Shown: positions 8,108-15,872 of the stretch, piece after piece
Numbering within the stretch: the first letter of the stretch is position 1
Layout of the letters: each line of letters opens with the position of its first letter
From: Candidatus Gastranaerophilales bacterium
GTDB taxonomy: Bacteria > Cyanobacteriota > Vampirovibrionia > Gastranaerophilales > Gastranaerophilaceae
Direction of reading: 5' to 3'
NCBI GenBank assembly: GCA_944324235.1
Contig: CALUVN010000006.1
Location: 1-53,565 of the forward strand
Length of the DNA: 53,565 nt
Program-made: the position numbers and the translations under genes
The notes under the pieces: generated by a model
What the model was told of the DNA's origin: nothing
What the model saw: only the letters and a program-made list of their open reading frames with translations
Database searches by the model: none

Positions 8108-9331
8108 TTAGAAAGATGCTACTGATTTACCTGCAGCCATTTCTTCTAAAATTTCAACGGCTTTTTTCAACTGAACATCGTCTTTGTTTTTAACGTTTTC
8201 TTCTGTCAGTTCAACAACAACATCAGGAGTTATTCCTTTTTTGTTAATGTCAGTGCCGTTTGGTGTCAGGTATTTTTGTATTGTAATATTAATACCCGCG
8301 TCATACGGAAGTTTGTTAACCTCCTGTACAAGACCTTTACCGAAAGATTGCTCTCCGACAATTACTGCTCTGCCGTTATCTTTCATAGCTCCAGAGAAAA
8401 TTTCGCTGGCTGATGCCGAACCTTTGTTTATTAATACTACAAGAGGTTTGTTTGTCATTACGCCGCGATTTGCTTTCTGGGTTTCTTTGTATCCGTCACG
8501 GTCTACAGTGCTGACGATAACTTTTCCGTCCAAAAACATGTCAGATATATATATTGCATTTGTCAAAAGTCCGCCAGGATTTGAACGAAGGTCTACGATG
8601 AATCCTTTTTTATTCTTGTTTGCGTTAAGAATTTGTGCAAATTCGTTTGCAGCATTTCTGCTGATGAATGAACTTAATCTTATGTATGCAATATCGTCAG
8701 GAATTTTTGTTTCTGCAGGTACTTTTTGTGATATGGATTTAATTTCAATCTCTGCACGTGTGATAGTGTAAAGTTTATTAGGCGTTACGTCTTTACGTTT
8801 AATCAGGAGTTTAACCTGAGTACCTTCTTTACCTCTGATTTTATCTGCAGCTTTGTCAACGGTGATACCTTTTGTACTAACGCCGTCGATTTCAAGAATT
8901 TCATCATCTGCAAGAAGTCCAGCTTTTTCTGCCGGAGTATCTTCTATCGGCGCAATTACCATTAACTTTCCGTCTTTTACTCCGATTTGAATACCGATAC
9001 CTTTCAGTGAACCTTTTATTGAACTTGTTTCTTCTGCAAATTCTTTAGGGTCAAGGAATTTTGTATAAGGATCATTCAAACTTGCTATCATTGTGTTAAT
9101 AGCAACGTAAGCATCTTCGTTTGTCTGTATTTTGCTGTCATATTTGTGTCTCCATTTAGACCAGTCCTGAGAGTTGTTGGTCTGGTCTACAAATTTTGAA
9201 TTAACCAGACGCCATACATTGTCATACAAATCTACAGGTGAATATGCAAATACGTTATTTTTTACTATCCAGCCGAATACAAGTACGAATGCACCCATTA
9301 AAATTGCGCTTTTTTTCATAATGTTTCTCAT
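8108..9331 (-). CDS. ctpA: C-terminal processing protease, S41 family with PDZ domain
   Basis: A 407-residue envelope protease. Residues 6-28 form a signal peptide or anchor, a PDZ domain covers about 105-190 (GIGIQIGVKDGKLMV...PAEKAG), and the S41 catalytic domain follows. The Ser-Lys dyad is visible: Ser307 in GSASASE and Lys332 in QSFGKG, 25 residues apart as in cyanobacterial CtpA. DLRSNPGG is the family core strand. It acts outside the inner membrane, trimming or degrading proteins from their C-termini. The minus-strand leader carries GGAGGG about 11 nt before the first ATG; a second in-frame ATG at codon 5 is possible. Its stop lies only a few bases from the last DnaA-like box, and its direction opposes the fork expected from the origin. 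Confidence 0.93.
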   Translation of the reverse strand: MRNIMKKSAILMGAFVLVFGWIVKNNVFAYSPVDLYDNVWRLVNSKFVDQTNNSQDWSKWRHKYDSKIQTNEDAYVAINTMIASLNDPYTKFLDPKEFAEETSSIKGSLKGIGIQIGVKDGKLMVIAPIEDTPAEKAGLLADDEILEIDGVSTKGITVDKAADKIRGKEGTQVKLLIKRKDVTPNKLYTITRAEIEIKSISQKVPAETKIPDDIAYIRLSSFISRNAANEFAQILNANKNKKGFIVDLRSNPGGLLTNAIYISDMFLDGKVIVSTVDRDGYKETQKANRGVMTNKPLVVLINKGSASASEIFSGAMKDNGRAVIVGEQSFGKGLVQEVNKLPYDAGINITIQKYLTPNGTDINKKGITPDVVVELTEENVKNKDDVQLKKAVEILEEMAAGKSVASF

Positions 9332-9497
9332 TCTTTAATTTTCCCTCCACACTCCGCTAATCATTACTTTTTTTATAAAGATGTATTTTCATAAAAAAAG
9401 TTTCCTGACATTTAGAGGAGTAATTATGTTTTCATAATACCATAAAAACAGTGTTAAGGGAATAGCGGGTTAAAAACAGGCGTTTCGGCCGTTAATA

Positions 9498-10553
9498 TTA
9501 TTTATTAAAATTATGCATCATTTCTTCAAGATTATCGCCGCCGAATTTTGTAAGCAGTTCGTCCGCGAGAATCCATGCAACTCTGCTTTCTGCAACCACG
9601 GCACAGGCTTCCACAGCACAGGTGTCAGAGCGTTCAAAATGAGCCTCTGCAGGGGTCATATCTTTAATATCTATTGATTTTAACGGTTTTCTGAGTGTCG
9701 GAATAGGTTTCATTACAGCTTTTACAATGATATTTTCGCCGTTTGACATTCCGCCTTCAATTCCGCCTGCATTGTTTGTTCTGTGTTTTACGCTGCCGTT
9801 TTCAATGTAAATTTCGTCGTGGTACTGGCTGCCTTTTATACCTAGCGGGTTTGTGCCGATTTCTACAACTTTAACTGCAGGAATACTCATTACTGCCTGC
9901 GCAATTCTTCCGTCAAGTTTTCTGTCCCATTGTACAAATGACCCGAGTCCTACAGGAATATTTTCATATACAATTTCAAATTTTCCTCCGAGTGTGTCGC
10001 CTGTGTTTTTTGCGTTATCTATTTCTCGGTGAAAATCTTCTTCCACAAGACCTTTGCCTATCTGGATTATGTATGAATGTCCGTGGATATTGAATTCTTT
10101 CAATATTAATTTAGCAACAGCGCCGACAGCAACTTCAATAGCTGTTTTTCTTGCGCTGGAGCGTTCAAGAACATTGCGGAGGTCTTTGAGGTTGTATTTT
10201 ATGCTCCCTGCATAATCAGCATGTCCCGGACGGACGGTTGTGAATGATTTTTCATCAGTTTCGTCCGATGGGTCTGTGCTCATAATTTTTTTCCAGTTTT
10301 CGAAGTCTTTATTTTTAATCACAAGGCATACAGGAGCGCCTGTTGTTTTACCAAATCTAACGCCCGATGTTATTTCAACGGTGTCTGTTTCTATTTTCAT
10401 TCTGCCGCCTCTGCCGTAACCCTGCTGGCGGCGTTTAAGTTCTTCGTTTATAAATTTTTCGTCAATATTTATTCCTGACGGGAGTCCTTCTATTATTGCG
10501 GTGAGACATTTCCCGTGACTTTCTCCCGATGTTAAAAATCTGAGTTTATTCAT
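9498..10553 (-). CDS. aroC: Chorismate synthase
   Basis: A 351-residue enzyme converting EPSP to chorismate, the last shikimate-pathway step, using reduced FMN. Signatures: MNKLRFLTSGESHG at the N-terminus, GYGRGGRM near 46, RPGHADYAGS near 108 and the FMN/phosphate-binding RSSARKTA near 131. Length is normal. It starts 15 bp after the stop of the secreted NTF2-like gene and shares its strand, so the two may be co-transcribed, though no functional link is obvious. The Shine-Dalgarno sequence is weak (purine-rich AAGAAG). Confidence 0.96.
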   Translation of the reverse strand: MNKLRFLTSGESHGKCLTAIIEGLPSGINIDEKFINEELKRRQQGYGRGGRMKIETDTVEITSGVRFGKTTGAPVCLVIKNKDFENWKKIMSTDPSDETDEKSFTTVRPGHADYAGSIKYNLKDLRNVLERSSARKTAIEVAVGAVAKLILKEFNIHGHSYIIQIGKGLVEEDFHREIDNAKNTGDTLGGKFEIVYENIPVGLGSFVQWDRKLDGRIAQAVMSIPAVKVVEIGTNPLGIKGSQYHDEIYIENGSVKHRTNNAGGIEGGMSNGENIIVKAVMKPIPTLRKPLKSIDIKDMTPAEAHFERSDTCAVEACAVVAESRVAWILADELLTKFGGDNLEEMMHNFNK

Positions 10554-10568
10554 TTTATTTTTCTTCTT

Positions 10569-11045
10569 TTATTTTGCGTATTTCAAAAGTGCCTGAACTT
10601 TAGTCTGCATCATCTCTTCTGTTATTAACCAGTTTCCGTCAGGTTGTTTGTTAACTATCATATAGGTTTTAAGCCAGTAAGTTTCGCCTGAAGGTTGTCT
10701 TTCCGAGCTTATTTTATATCCGGAACCTGCTTTGGATACAGTTACTTTTCTGTAAGTGTTTTTATATTTTCTGAGTTTTGCTGTTGTTTGTCCCAGTTTC
10801 ATCTGTGTTATATAGGTTGATGTATCTGTGTTTAAGTCAACCAGTGTACCGTCAGGTTTAATAACCTGTCTGATAATTTTTGCATCAGGTGAATACATTT
10901 TTGTTATTGCAGGGCTGTATGAATTTGCTGCTTCTACATATCTGTTAAAGAAATTCAATGCCTCATTTGCTTCGTCTGCAAAAGCTTTTAAACCTACAGA
11001 GATGAACATTGTGAAAAGAAATAATATTGATAAAACTTTTTTCAT
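10569..11045 (-). CDS. Secreted NTF2-like protein
   Basis: 158 residues starting at the ATG at 11045, which has AAGGAG about 6 nt upstream. A longer frame starting at 11063 would translate that ribosome binding site and is rejected. Residues 1-23 are a clear Sec signal peptide (MKKVLSILFLFTMFISVG...AFA). The mature part has the pattern of an NTF2/SnoaL-like fold: an N-terminal helix pair, YSPDAKI, a basic mid-strand region, and GNWLITEEMMQTK on the last strands. Such domains bind small ligands or act as extracytoplasmic modules. No catalytic residues are identifiable and no specific function is proposed. Confidence 0.7.
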   Translation of the reverse strand: MKKVLSILFLFTMFISVGLKAFADEANEALNFFNRYVEAANSYSPAITKMYSPDAKIIRQVIKPDGTLVDLNTDTSTYITQMKLGQTTAKLRKYKNTYRKVTVSKAGSGYKISSERQPSGETYWLKTYMIVNKQPDGNWLITEEMMQTKVQALLKYAK

Positions 11046-11140
11046 TTTTTCTCCTTTATACAAAAATTAAAACGACATTGATGTTATTTTTGTTCATTTT
11101 AATCCATTATATCATAAAAAATAATGACCTCTATGTATTG

Positions 11141-11515
11141 CTACTTTTCTATGATTTCAATTTCATTTCCGTCAGGGTCTTTAATGAAAGCAATTTTAGA
11201 ACCGGCTTCTCTCATATAAAACGGTTCGTACAAATATTCGTATCCGTGAGCGTGAAGTTTTTTTGTGAATTCGTCCATTGAGTCAACTTCAAAAGCAAAA
11301 TGTCCGAAAGCGTTTCCGTTTTCATAACCGTTTTCAGGCGTGTCAAAGTTTGCAGTGAGTTCAATTTGTGTTTGTCCGTCTTCATCGCTTAAAAAATACA
11401 AAGCGGCATCTTCAAGCATAATTGTTCTTACCATATTCATATCAAGAAGTTTTGTATAGAAATCTAAAGACTTTTCCAAATCTTTAACTCTAATCATTAC
11501 GTGTAAAAATCTCAT
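11141..11515 (-). CDS. gloA: Glyoxalase I-family protein (lactoylglutathione lyase-like)
   Basis: 124 residues with two beta-alpha-beta-beta-beta modules of the VOC superfamily. Likely metal ligands are His5 (FLHVMIRV), Glu near 53 (QIELT), His near 72 (FGHFAFEV) and Glu near 120 (NEIEIIE), the order found in GloA. Glyoxalase I isomerises the methylglyoxal-thiol adduct; the thiol used by this organism is unknown. GGAGAA precedes the ATG at normal distance. It is divergent from the response regulator gene at 11641. Confidence 0.82.
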   Translation of the reverse strand: MRFLHVMIRVKDLEKSLDFYTKLLDMNMVRTIMLEDAALYFLSDEDGQTQIELTANFDTPENGYENGNAFGHFAFEVDSMDEFTKKLHAHGYEYLYEPFYMREAGSKIAFIKDPDGNEIEIIEK

Positions 11516-11583
11516 AATATTCTCCTGTTTTTTTTAAGATTATACCATAAATTATAGGGTACTATAAAAATCTTTATAAAAAG

Positions 11584-11612
11584 TTGAAAAACTCCTGCAA
11601 ATCAGATAAAAT
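11584..11612 (+). promoter_or_regulatory. Sigma70-type promoter of the two-component operon
   Basis: -35 TTGAAA (11584-11589), 17-bp spacer, -10 TAAAAT (11607-11612). The predicted start near 11619 gives a short leader containing GAGGGG before the ATG at 11641. Confidence 0.55.
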
Positions 11613-11640
11613 AAATAAATAAAAAAAGAGGGGTTGCATT

Positions 11641-12354
11641 ATGAGCGGAGTCCAAAAACGTATTTTAATAGTAGATGACGATGACGAAATCAGAGAACTT
11701 TTGGAATTTGACGTAGCACAGAGCGGTTATTTTGTAGATACGGCAAAGGACGGAATGGAAGGTCTTCATAAAGCTTTGAATAATACTTATGATTTGATTT
11801 TGCTGGATGTAATGATGCCTAAGATGAACGGGTTTGACGTTTGCAAAAATATTCGTCAGGCAAAACTTGCAATTCCTATTCTTATGCTGACGGCAAAAGG
11901 AACGATTGATGATAAGACGGAAGGTTTTGACTGCGGCGCGGATGATTATCTTGTTAAGCCGTTTGATATTCAGGAAGTTCTTTTGCGCATACGTGTGCTT
12001 TTAAGACGAAATCAGGTTGAGGATAAAACTTCTCTTTCCGATGAAATATTGAAAGCAGGAGATATTGAAATTTTTCCGGAAACTCTTGAATGTGTTATTG
12101 TTAATAAAAGAGTTAAACTAACCCCGACGGAATTTGAAATTCTTTATTGTCTGATGCAGCATTTTAACAACCCTGTTACTCTTGCAACACTTTTAGATGA
12201 GGTATGGGGTTATGACAGTAATGAAGATGTAAGGATGTTGAGAGTGCATGTAGGCGGACTCAGAAATAAAATAGAACCGAATACTAAAGAACCTAAATAT
12301 CTTCATACTGTAACAAATGTAGGTTATAAACTCACTCCTTTTGCGGAAGAATAA
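11641..12354 (+). CDS. OmpR-family response regulator
   Basis: 237 residues. The receiver domain covers 5-120, with acidic pocket DDDDE near 12-16, phosphoacceptor Asp56 in LLDVMMPK, TAKG near 88 and KPFD near 109. A C-terminal OmpR/PhoB winged helix (about 140-234) contains LTPTEFEILYCLM and a VHVGGLRNKIEP recognition helix. It is the first gene of a compact run with the sensor kinase 15 bp downstream, so the two are a cognate pair. Targets and signal cannot be read from the sequence. Confidence 0.95.
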   Translation: MSGVQKRILIVDDDDEIRELLEFDVAQSGYFVDTAKDGMEGLHKALNNTYDLILLDVMMPKMNGFDVCKNIRQAKLAIPILMLTAKGTIDDKTEGFDCGADDYLVKPFDIQEVLLRIRVLLRRNQVEDKTSLSDEILKAGDIEIFPETLECVIVNKRVKLTPTEFEILYCLMQHFNNPVTLATLLDEVWGYDSNEDVRMLRVHVGGLRNKIEPNTKEPKYLHTVTNVGYKLTPFAEE

Positions 12355-12369
12355 AGAAAAGCAGGTTAA

Positions 12370-14091
12370 GTGGCAGGATTTTTTAAATTTAAACGTCTTA
12401 AAATTGTTGAACAAATCGGTATAGTTTTATTTTTTGCCGTTTTAATTCCTATGACAATAAGCGGGTTTATCATAAATAATATTAACCAGCAGACAGTCCG
12501 CGCACAGCTTAGAGAATCAGCTGTTTTGATTGCAAATATGGTATCGGATGAAATAGATTTTTTTTCTGATTCCGTGTCAAAACTTCTTGAGCAGGTTGCA
12601 TCAACTTTGAAATATTTTCCGACGCGTGATGCCAAGATTAAGTATTTAAATAAAATTATAAAAGAGCTTGATTATTGCGAAAATTTGGAAATAGTAAAAT
12701 ATCAGGCAGAGCTGGACGCAATTCATGAACGCAATAAAAAGAACAAAAAAGCAACAATTTATATACAGCTTGAAAACGGAGATTTTCTGGTTGCAACATA
12801 CACAATAGAAGCTTTGAGCGATGTATTATTTCGTTCATTGAAAGATGATAAACGCCAGATATATGTTCTTATGGAAGACGGACGGCTTATTGCATCACAC
12901 AATTACACCGATAAAGTTTTCAGCGAAACAATGAGCTTGCTGCCTAAATATTCGGTTATGGACACCCCTGTAATATTCGGGGATATAAAGAATCAGCCGA
13001 TTGTATATGTAAAAAAAGCAGACCCGAAAATTACCATTATAGTTAATACTACCGAAAAAATTACCCGCCGCGCAATTACGGATAACAGAGCAAAAATTAT
13101 CCTTTCTGTTTTGATGGCAACTTTAGCCATAATGTTTGTGACGGCACTTTATACGTATTATCTGTATATCAACATAAGACAGTTATTTAAAGGAATTATC
13201 GCAATTTCCAAAGGTAATTACGAGCGCCAGATAAGACTTTTGACAACGGTATTTACTCCCCACGAAATTGTGTTCCTTGCGTTTGAATTCAACCGGATGG
13301 CAAGCGAAATTCATAAGTCTTACCTGCAGTTGAAGAAAAATAACAAAGAGCTGAAACAGTTGAATGAATTTCGTTCAAATCTTATAGATACGGTAAGCCA
13401 CGAACTTCGTACACCTCTGACAAGCATTCAGGGATATACAACCCGCCTGCTCCGTCAGGATATAAAAATTGACGAAGAAACCCGCCAGAAGTCTTTACGA
13501 ATAATAAAGACACAGTCTGAAAGGTTAAAACGCATGATAGAAGATTTGCTTACAATTCCGGATATTGACGGAATGCGTCTGCGCACTGTTACTGAACCTG
13601 TATGGCTGCCCGAGGTTCTGGAATCTGCCAACAACCTTTTGAAAAATAAAGAAGATAAAGAAATAGAAATTAATATCACAGAAGATTTTCCGTTTATTTC
13701 AGGGGACAAAGGAAGGCTTGAACAGGTATTTGTTAACCTTCTGGAGAATGCAGTCAAATATGCATCTTTGGATACCAAGATAGTTGTGGAGACATCTTAT
13801 GACGACAAAAAAGCATATATTCAGGTAAAAAATGACTGCCCTGTTATCCCGAAACATAAGCTGAACAAACTTTTTGAAAAATTTATAAGGCTTGATGATA
13901 ATACAACCCGTACAACCAGAGGCACAGGGTTGGGATTGTTTATTGTTAAAGGACTTGTAGAGGCAATGAACGGCAAAATAAAACTTTCTTCGACAAAAGA
14001 ATGCGGATTTTGCGTGAGTCTGGAATTTAACCTAACAAGTGTGGAAGAGATTGAAAATGATGATGGAAAAAGCAATAGAACTGGCAAATAA
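12370..14091 (+). CDS. Membrane sensor histidine kinase
   Basis: 573 residues starting at a GTG (MAGFFKFKRLK) with GCAGGT upstream. One membrane helix lies near 16-34 and a second near 235-262, enclosing an extracytoplasmic sensor region of about 200 residues. Then come a HAMP-like linker (IAISKGNYERQI), HisKA with His344 in VSHELRTPL, and HATPase motifs NLLENAVKYA, a D-box region and GTGLGLFIVK. It would autophosphorylate and pass the phosphate to the preceding regulator. The last 35 nt overlap tadA, which suggests translational coupling. Confidence 0.93.
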   Translation: MAGFFKFKRLKIVEQIGIVLFFAVLIPMTISGFIINNINQQTVRAQLRESAVLIANMVSDEIDFFSDSVSKLLEQVASTLKYFPTRDAKIKYLNKIIKELDYCENLEIVKYQAELDAIHERNKKNKKATIYIQLENGDFLVATYTIEALSDVLFRSLKDDKRQIYVLMEDGRLIASHNYTDKVFSETMSLLPKYSVMDTPVIFGDIKNQPIVYVKKADPKITIIVNTTEKITRRAITDNRAKIILSVLMATLAIMFVTALYTYYLYINIRQLFKGIIAISKGNYERQIRLLTTVFTPHEIVFLAFEFNRMASEIHKSYLQLKKNNKELKQLNEFRSNLIDTVSHELRTPLTSIQGYTTRLLRQDIKIDEETRQKSLRIIKTQSERLKRMIEDLLTIPDIDGMRLRTVTEPVWLPEVLESANNLLKNKEDKEIEINITEDFPFISGDKGRLEQVFVNLLENAVKYASLDTKIVVETSYDDKKAYIQVKNDCPVIPKHKLNKLFEKFIRLDDNTTRTTRGTGLGLFIVKGLVEAMNGKIKLSSTKECGFCVSLEFNLTSVEEIENDDGKSNRTGK

Positions 14092-14479
14092 CGTAGAAGG
14101 AGAAATTCCTGTTGCAGCCGTCATCGTAAAAGACGGGACAGTTATTTCTTCAGCCGTAAATTGCAAGGAAAAAGACGCGGACGTAACGGCTCATGCAGAA
14201 ATACTTGCACTGCGCGCAGCTGAACAAAAACTGGGAAATTGGCGTCTGGATGATTGTGAAATGTATGTAACACTGGAGCCGTGTCCTATGTGTGCGTGGG
14301 CTTTAATTCAGGCACGATTGAGGGCGGTTTATTTCGGGTCTTATGATTTACAATACGGCGCGCTTGGTTCTAAAATCGACCTCAGGAAACTGTGTAATTC
14401 AAAATTAAAAGTATACGGTGGAATTATGGAAGAAAAATGTGATATAATACTAAAGAACTTTTTTCAGGAGCTTAGATGA
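14057..14479 (+). CDS. tadA: tRNA-specific adenosine deaminase
   Basis: A 140-residue zinc deaminase with the catalytic HAE motif (TAHAEILALR), PCPMC (TLEPCPMCAWAL) supplying the two Cys zinc ligands, and GNWRLDDCEMYVT before it. TadA converts A34 to inosine in tRNA-Arg(ACG). The start is one of three consecutive ATGs (14057, 14060, 14063), with GGAAGAGA upstream; a GTG at 14039 is less likely. It overlaps the kinase end and its stop overlaps the next gene's ATG by 4 nt (ATGA), so it is translated as part of this cluster. Confidence 0.9.
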   Translation: MMMEKAIELANNVEGEIPVAAVIVKDGTVISSAVNCKEKDADVTAHAEILALRAAEQKLGNWRLDDCEMYVTLEPCPMCAWALIQARLRAVYFGSYDLQYGALGSKIDLRKLCNSKLKVYGGIMEEKCDIILKNFFQELR

Positions 14480-15213
14480 TAACAAAAGACAGAATAGAAG
14501 AGCTTGTAAAAAAATATGAAACACCGGAATTTATCTGGGCAGATCCTGTCAGCCTGCCGCACAGGTTTAAGGATAAGAAGGATATAGAAATTGCAGGTTT
14601 TATATCATCTCTTGTCGCGTACGGAAGCCGAAAGGTTTTTATTAAAAAACTTGATGAATTATTTAATATAGCGCACAATGAGCCGTATAATTTTATCGTT
14701 AATTTTGAGCCGCAAATAATAGGGGATTTTAATTATAGATTTGGAAAGCCTGAAGATTTTCAAGCAATTTTTTCCGTAATGAAAGAACTTTATACAAAAG
14801 ACGGCGGTCTTGAAGAACTTTTCAAATATGGATATAAAAACGGAAAAATGTTTCAAACAGTGAGTGATTATTTTTATTCCCGTGCAGGGAAAAAAGCCGG
14901 TCAGGGGTTTTATTTTATGATACCTGACCCGTCAAAGGGCGGAGCAATGAAACGTATGTGTATGTTTTTGCGCTGGATGGTGAGAAAGCCTCCTGTGGAT
15001 TTCGGCATCTGGGATTTTATGCCTCAGTCGGAACTTTTAATTCCGCTGGATGTTCACGTTGCAAGAATTTCCAGAGAGATGGGGCTTTTGACGCGGAGTT
15101 CAAATGATTTTAAAGCAGTATTGGAATTAACGGAAAATTTGAAAAAACTTGATGCAAAAGATCCTGTTAAGTATGATTTTGCTATGTTTGGTTATGGAGT
15201 TTCGGAAAATTAA
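14476..15213 (+). CDS. TIGR02757 family protein (DUF2400)
   Basis: 245 residues beginning within the tadA stop (ATGA overlap). It resembles the TIGR02757 family: an N-terminal FIWADPVSLPHRF block, IAGFISSLVAYGSRK, KRMCMFLRWMVR near 155-170, and LIPLDVHVARISREMGL near 190-205. The last block resembles part of the HhH-GPD/EndoIII fold. Members are widespread, often near DNA or RNA maintenance genes, and have no settled function. The downstream gene follows 14 bp later. Confidence 0.8.
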   Translation: MITKDRIEELVKKYETPEFIWADPVSLPHRFKDKKDIEIAGFISSLVAYGSRKVFIKKLDELFNIAHNEPYNFIVNFEPQIIGDFNYRFGKPEDFQAIFSVMKELYTKDGGLEELFKYGYKNGKMFQTVSDYFYSRAGKKAGQGFYFMIPDPSKGGAMKRMCMFLRWMVRKPPVDFGIWDFMPQSELLIPLDVHVARISREMGLLTRSSNDFKAVLELTENLKKLDAKDPVKYDFAMFGYGVSEN

Positions 15214-15227
15214 TAAAGGTGGTATAT

Positions 15228-15836
15228 ATGGATAGAAAAGCAAAAATAATTGTTGGATTAATTATATGTATAACGTTAGTTGCATGGATTTGGATAACAT
15301 ATTTTATTGAACAAACCACCTGGAAACCTACTAACGACTATATTAATGAGTTATCAAAGTATAATTATGAGATAGCAAAAGTAAATTCAGAAAGTTTTTA
15401 TGAAACAAATCTAGAATTATATAAGAAAGCATATTATGACAGGGCAAATTTTTTCTATAAAAATACGCGATGTCAAAATGCCATAAACGATTACAGTGTC
15501 GCATTGAAAGATTGTGACTGGGATGTTTATGACGGAGTATGCAGCAGTTCTCCGGGATTGATTCGTCGCGGAAACTGTTATTTTAAAGATTTTAAATTCG
15601 GTTTGTTTGTAAAAGATTACACAAAATTTATAATGCTGCATATAATAAGGACAATAGCTTTATGTTGCACAGTAATAGTGGCATTTTGTAAGAAATTTTT
15701 ATTGATAGTTGCTCCGGTATTTTTAGTATTGATAACATTTTGCTATGTTCGATATAAGAATAAATATAATCCATGGGTAAAAAAGGATTCCGCACCTGAT
15801 GAAGGTAATGATTCCGCTGATAATCCCGAAAAATAG
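15228..15836 (+). CDS. Membrane protein with TPR-like segment, unrecognised
   Basis: 202 residues from the ATG at 15228 (AAAGGTGG upstream). A GTG at 15219 would overlap that site. One membrane helix is near 8-27; a soluble section near 65-92 (YDRANFFYKNTRCQNAINDYSVALKD) resembles a single TPR unit; two hydrophobic segments lie near 135-175. The tail is acidic and Pro/Asp-rich. Cysteines cluster in and around the TPR-like segment (TRCQN, KDCDW, GVCSS, GNCYF). No family is recognised. It sits between TIGR02757 and a sugar gene, with a 36-bp gap to the latter. Confidence 0.6.
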   Translation: MDRKAKIIVGLIICITLVAWIWITYFIEQTTWKPTNDYINELSKYNYEIAKVNSESFYETNLELYKKAYYDRANFFYKNTRCQNAINDYSVALKDCDWDVYDGVCSSSPGLIRRGNCYFKDFKFGLFVKDYTKFIMLHIIRTIALCCTVIVAFCKKFLLIVAPVFLVLITFCYVRYKNKYNPWVKKDSAPDEGNDSADNPEK

Positions 15837-15872
15837 AAGACGGCAAATTTAAAGGACCAGTTAAACAAAGAA

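Noticed and set aside
8184-8771. 195-residue plus-strand frame
   Set aside because: Antisense shadow of the ctpA protease gene, whose catalytic residues fix the real frame.
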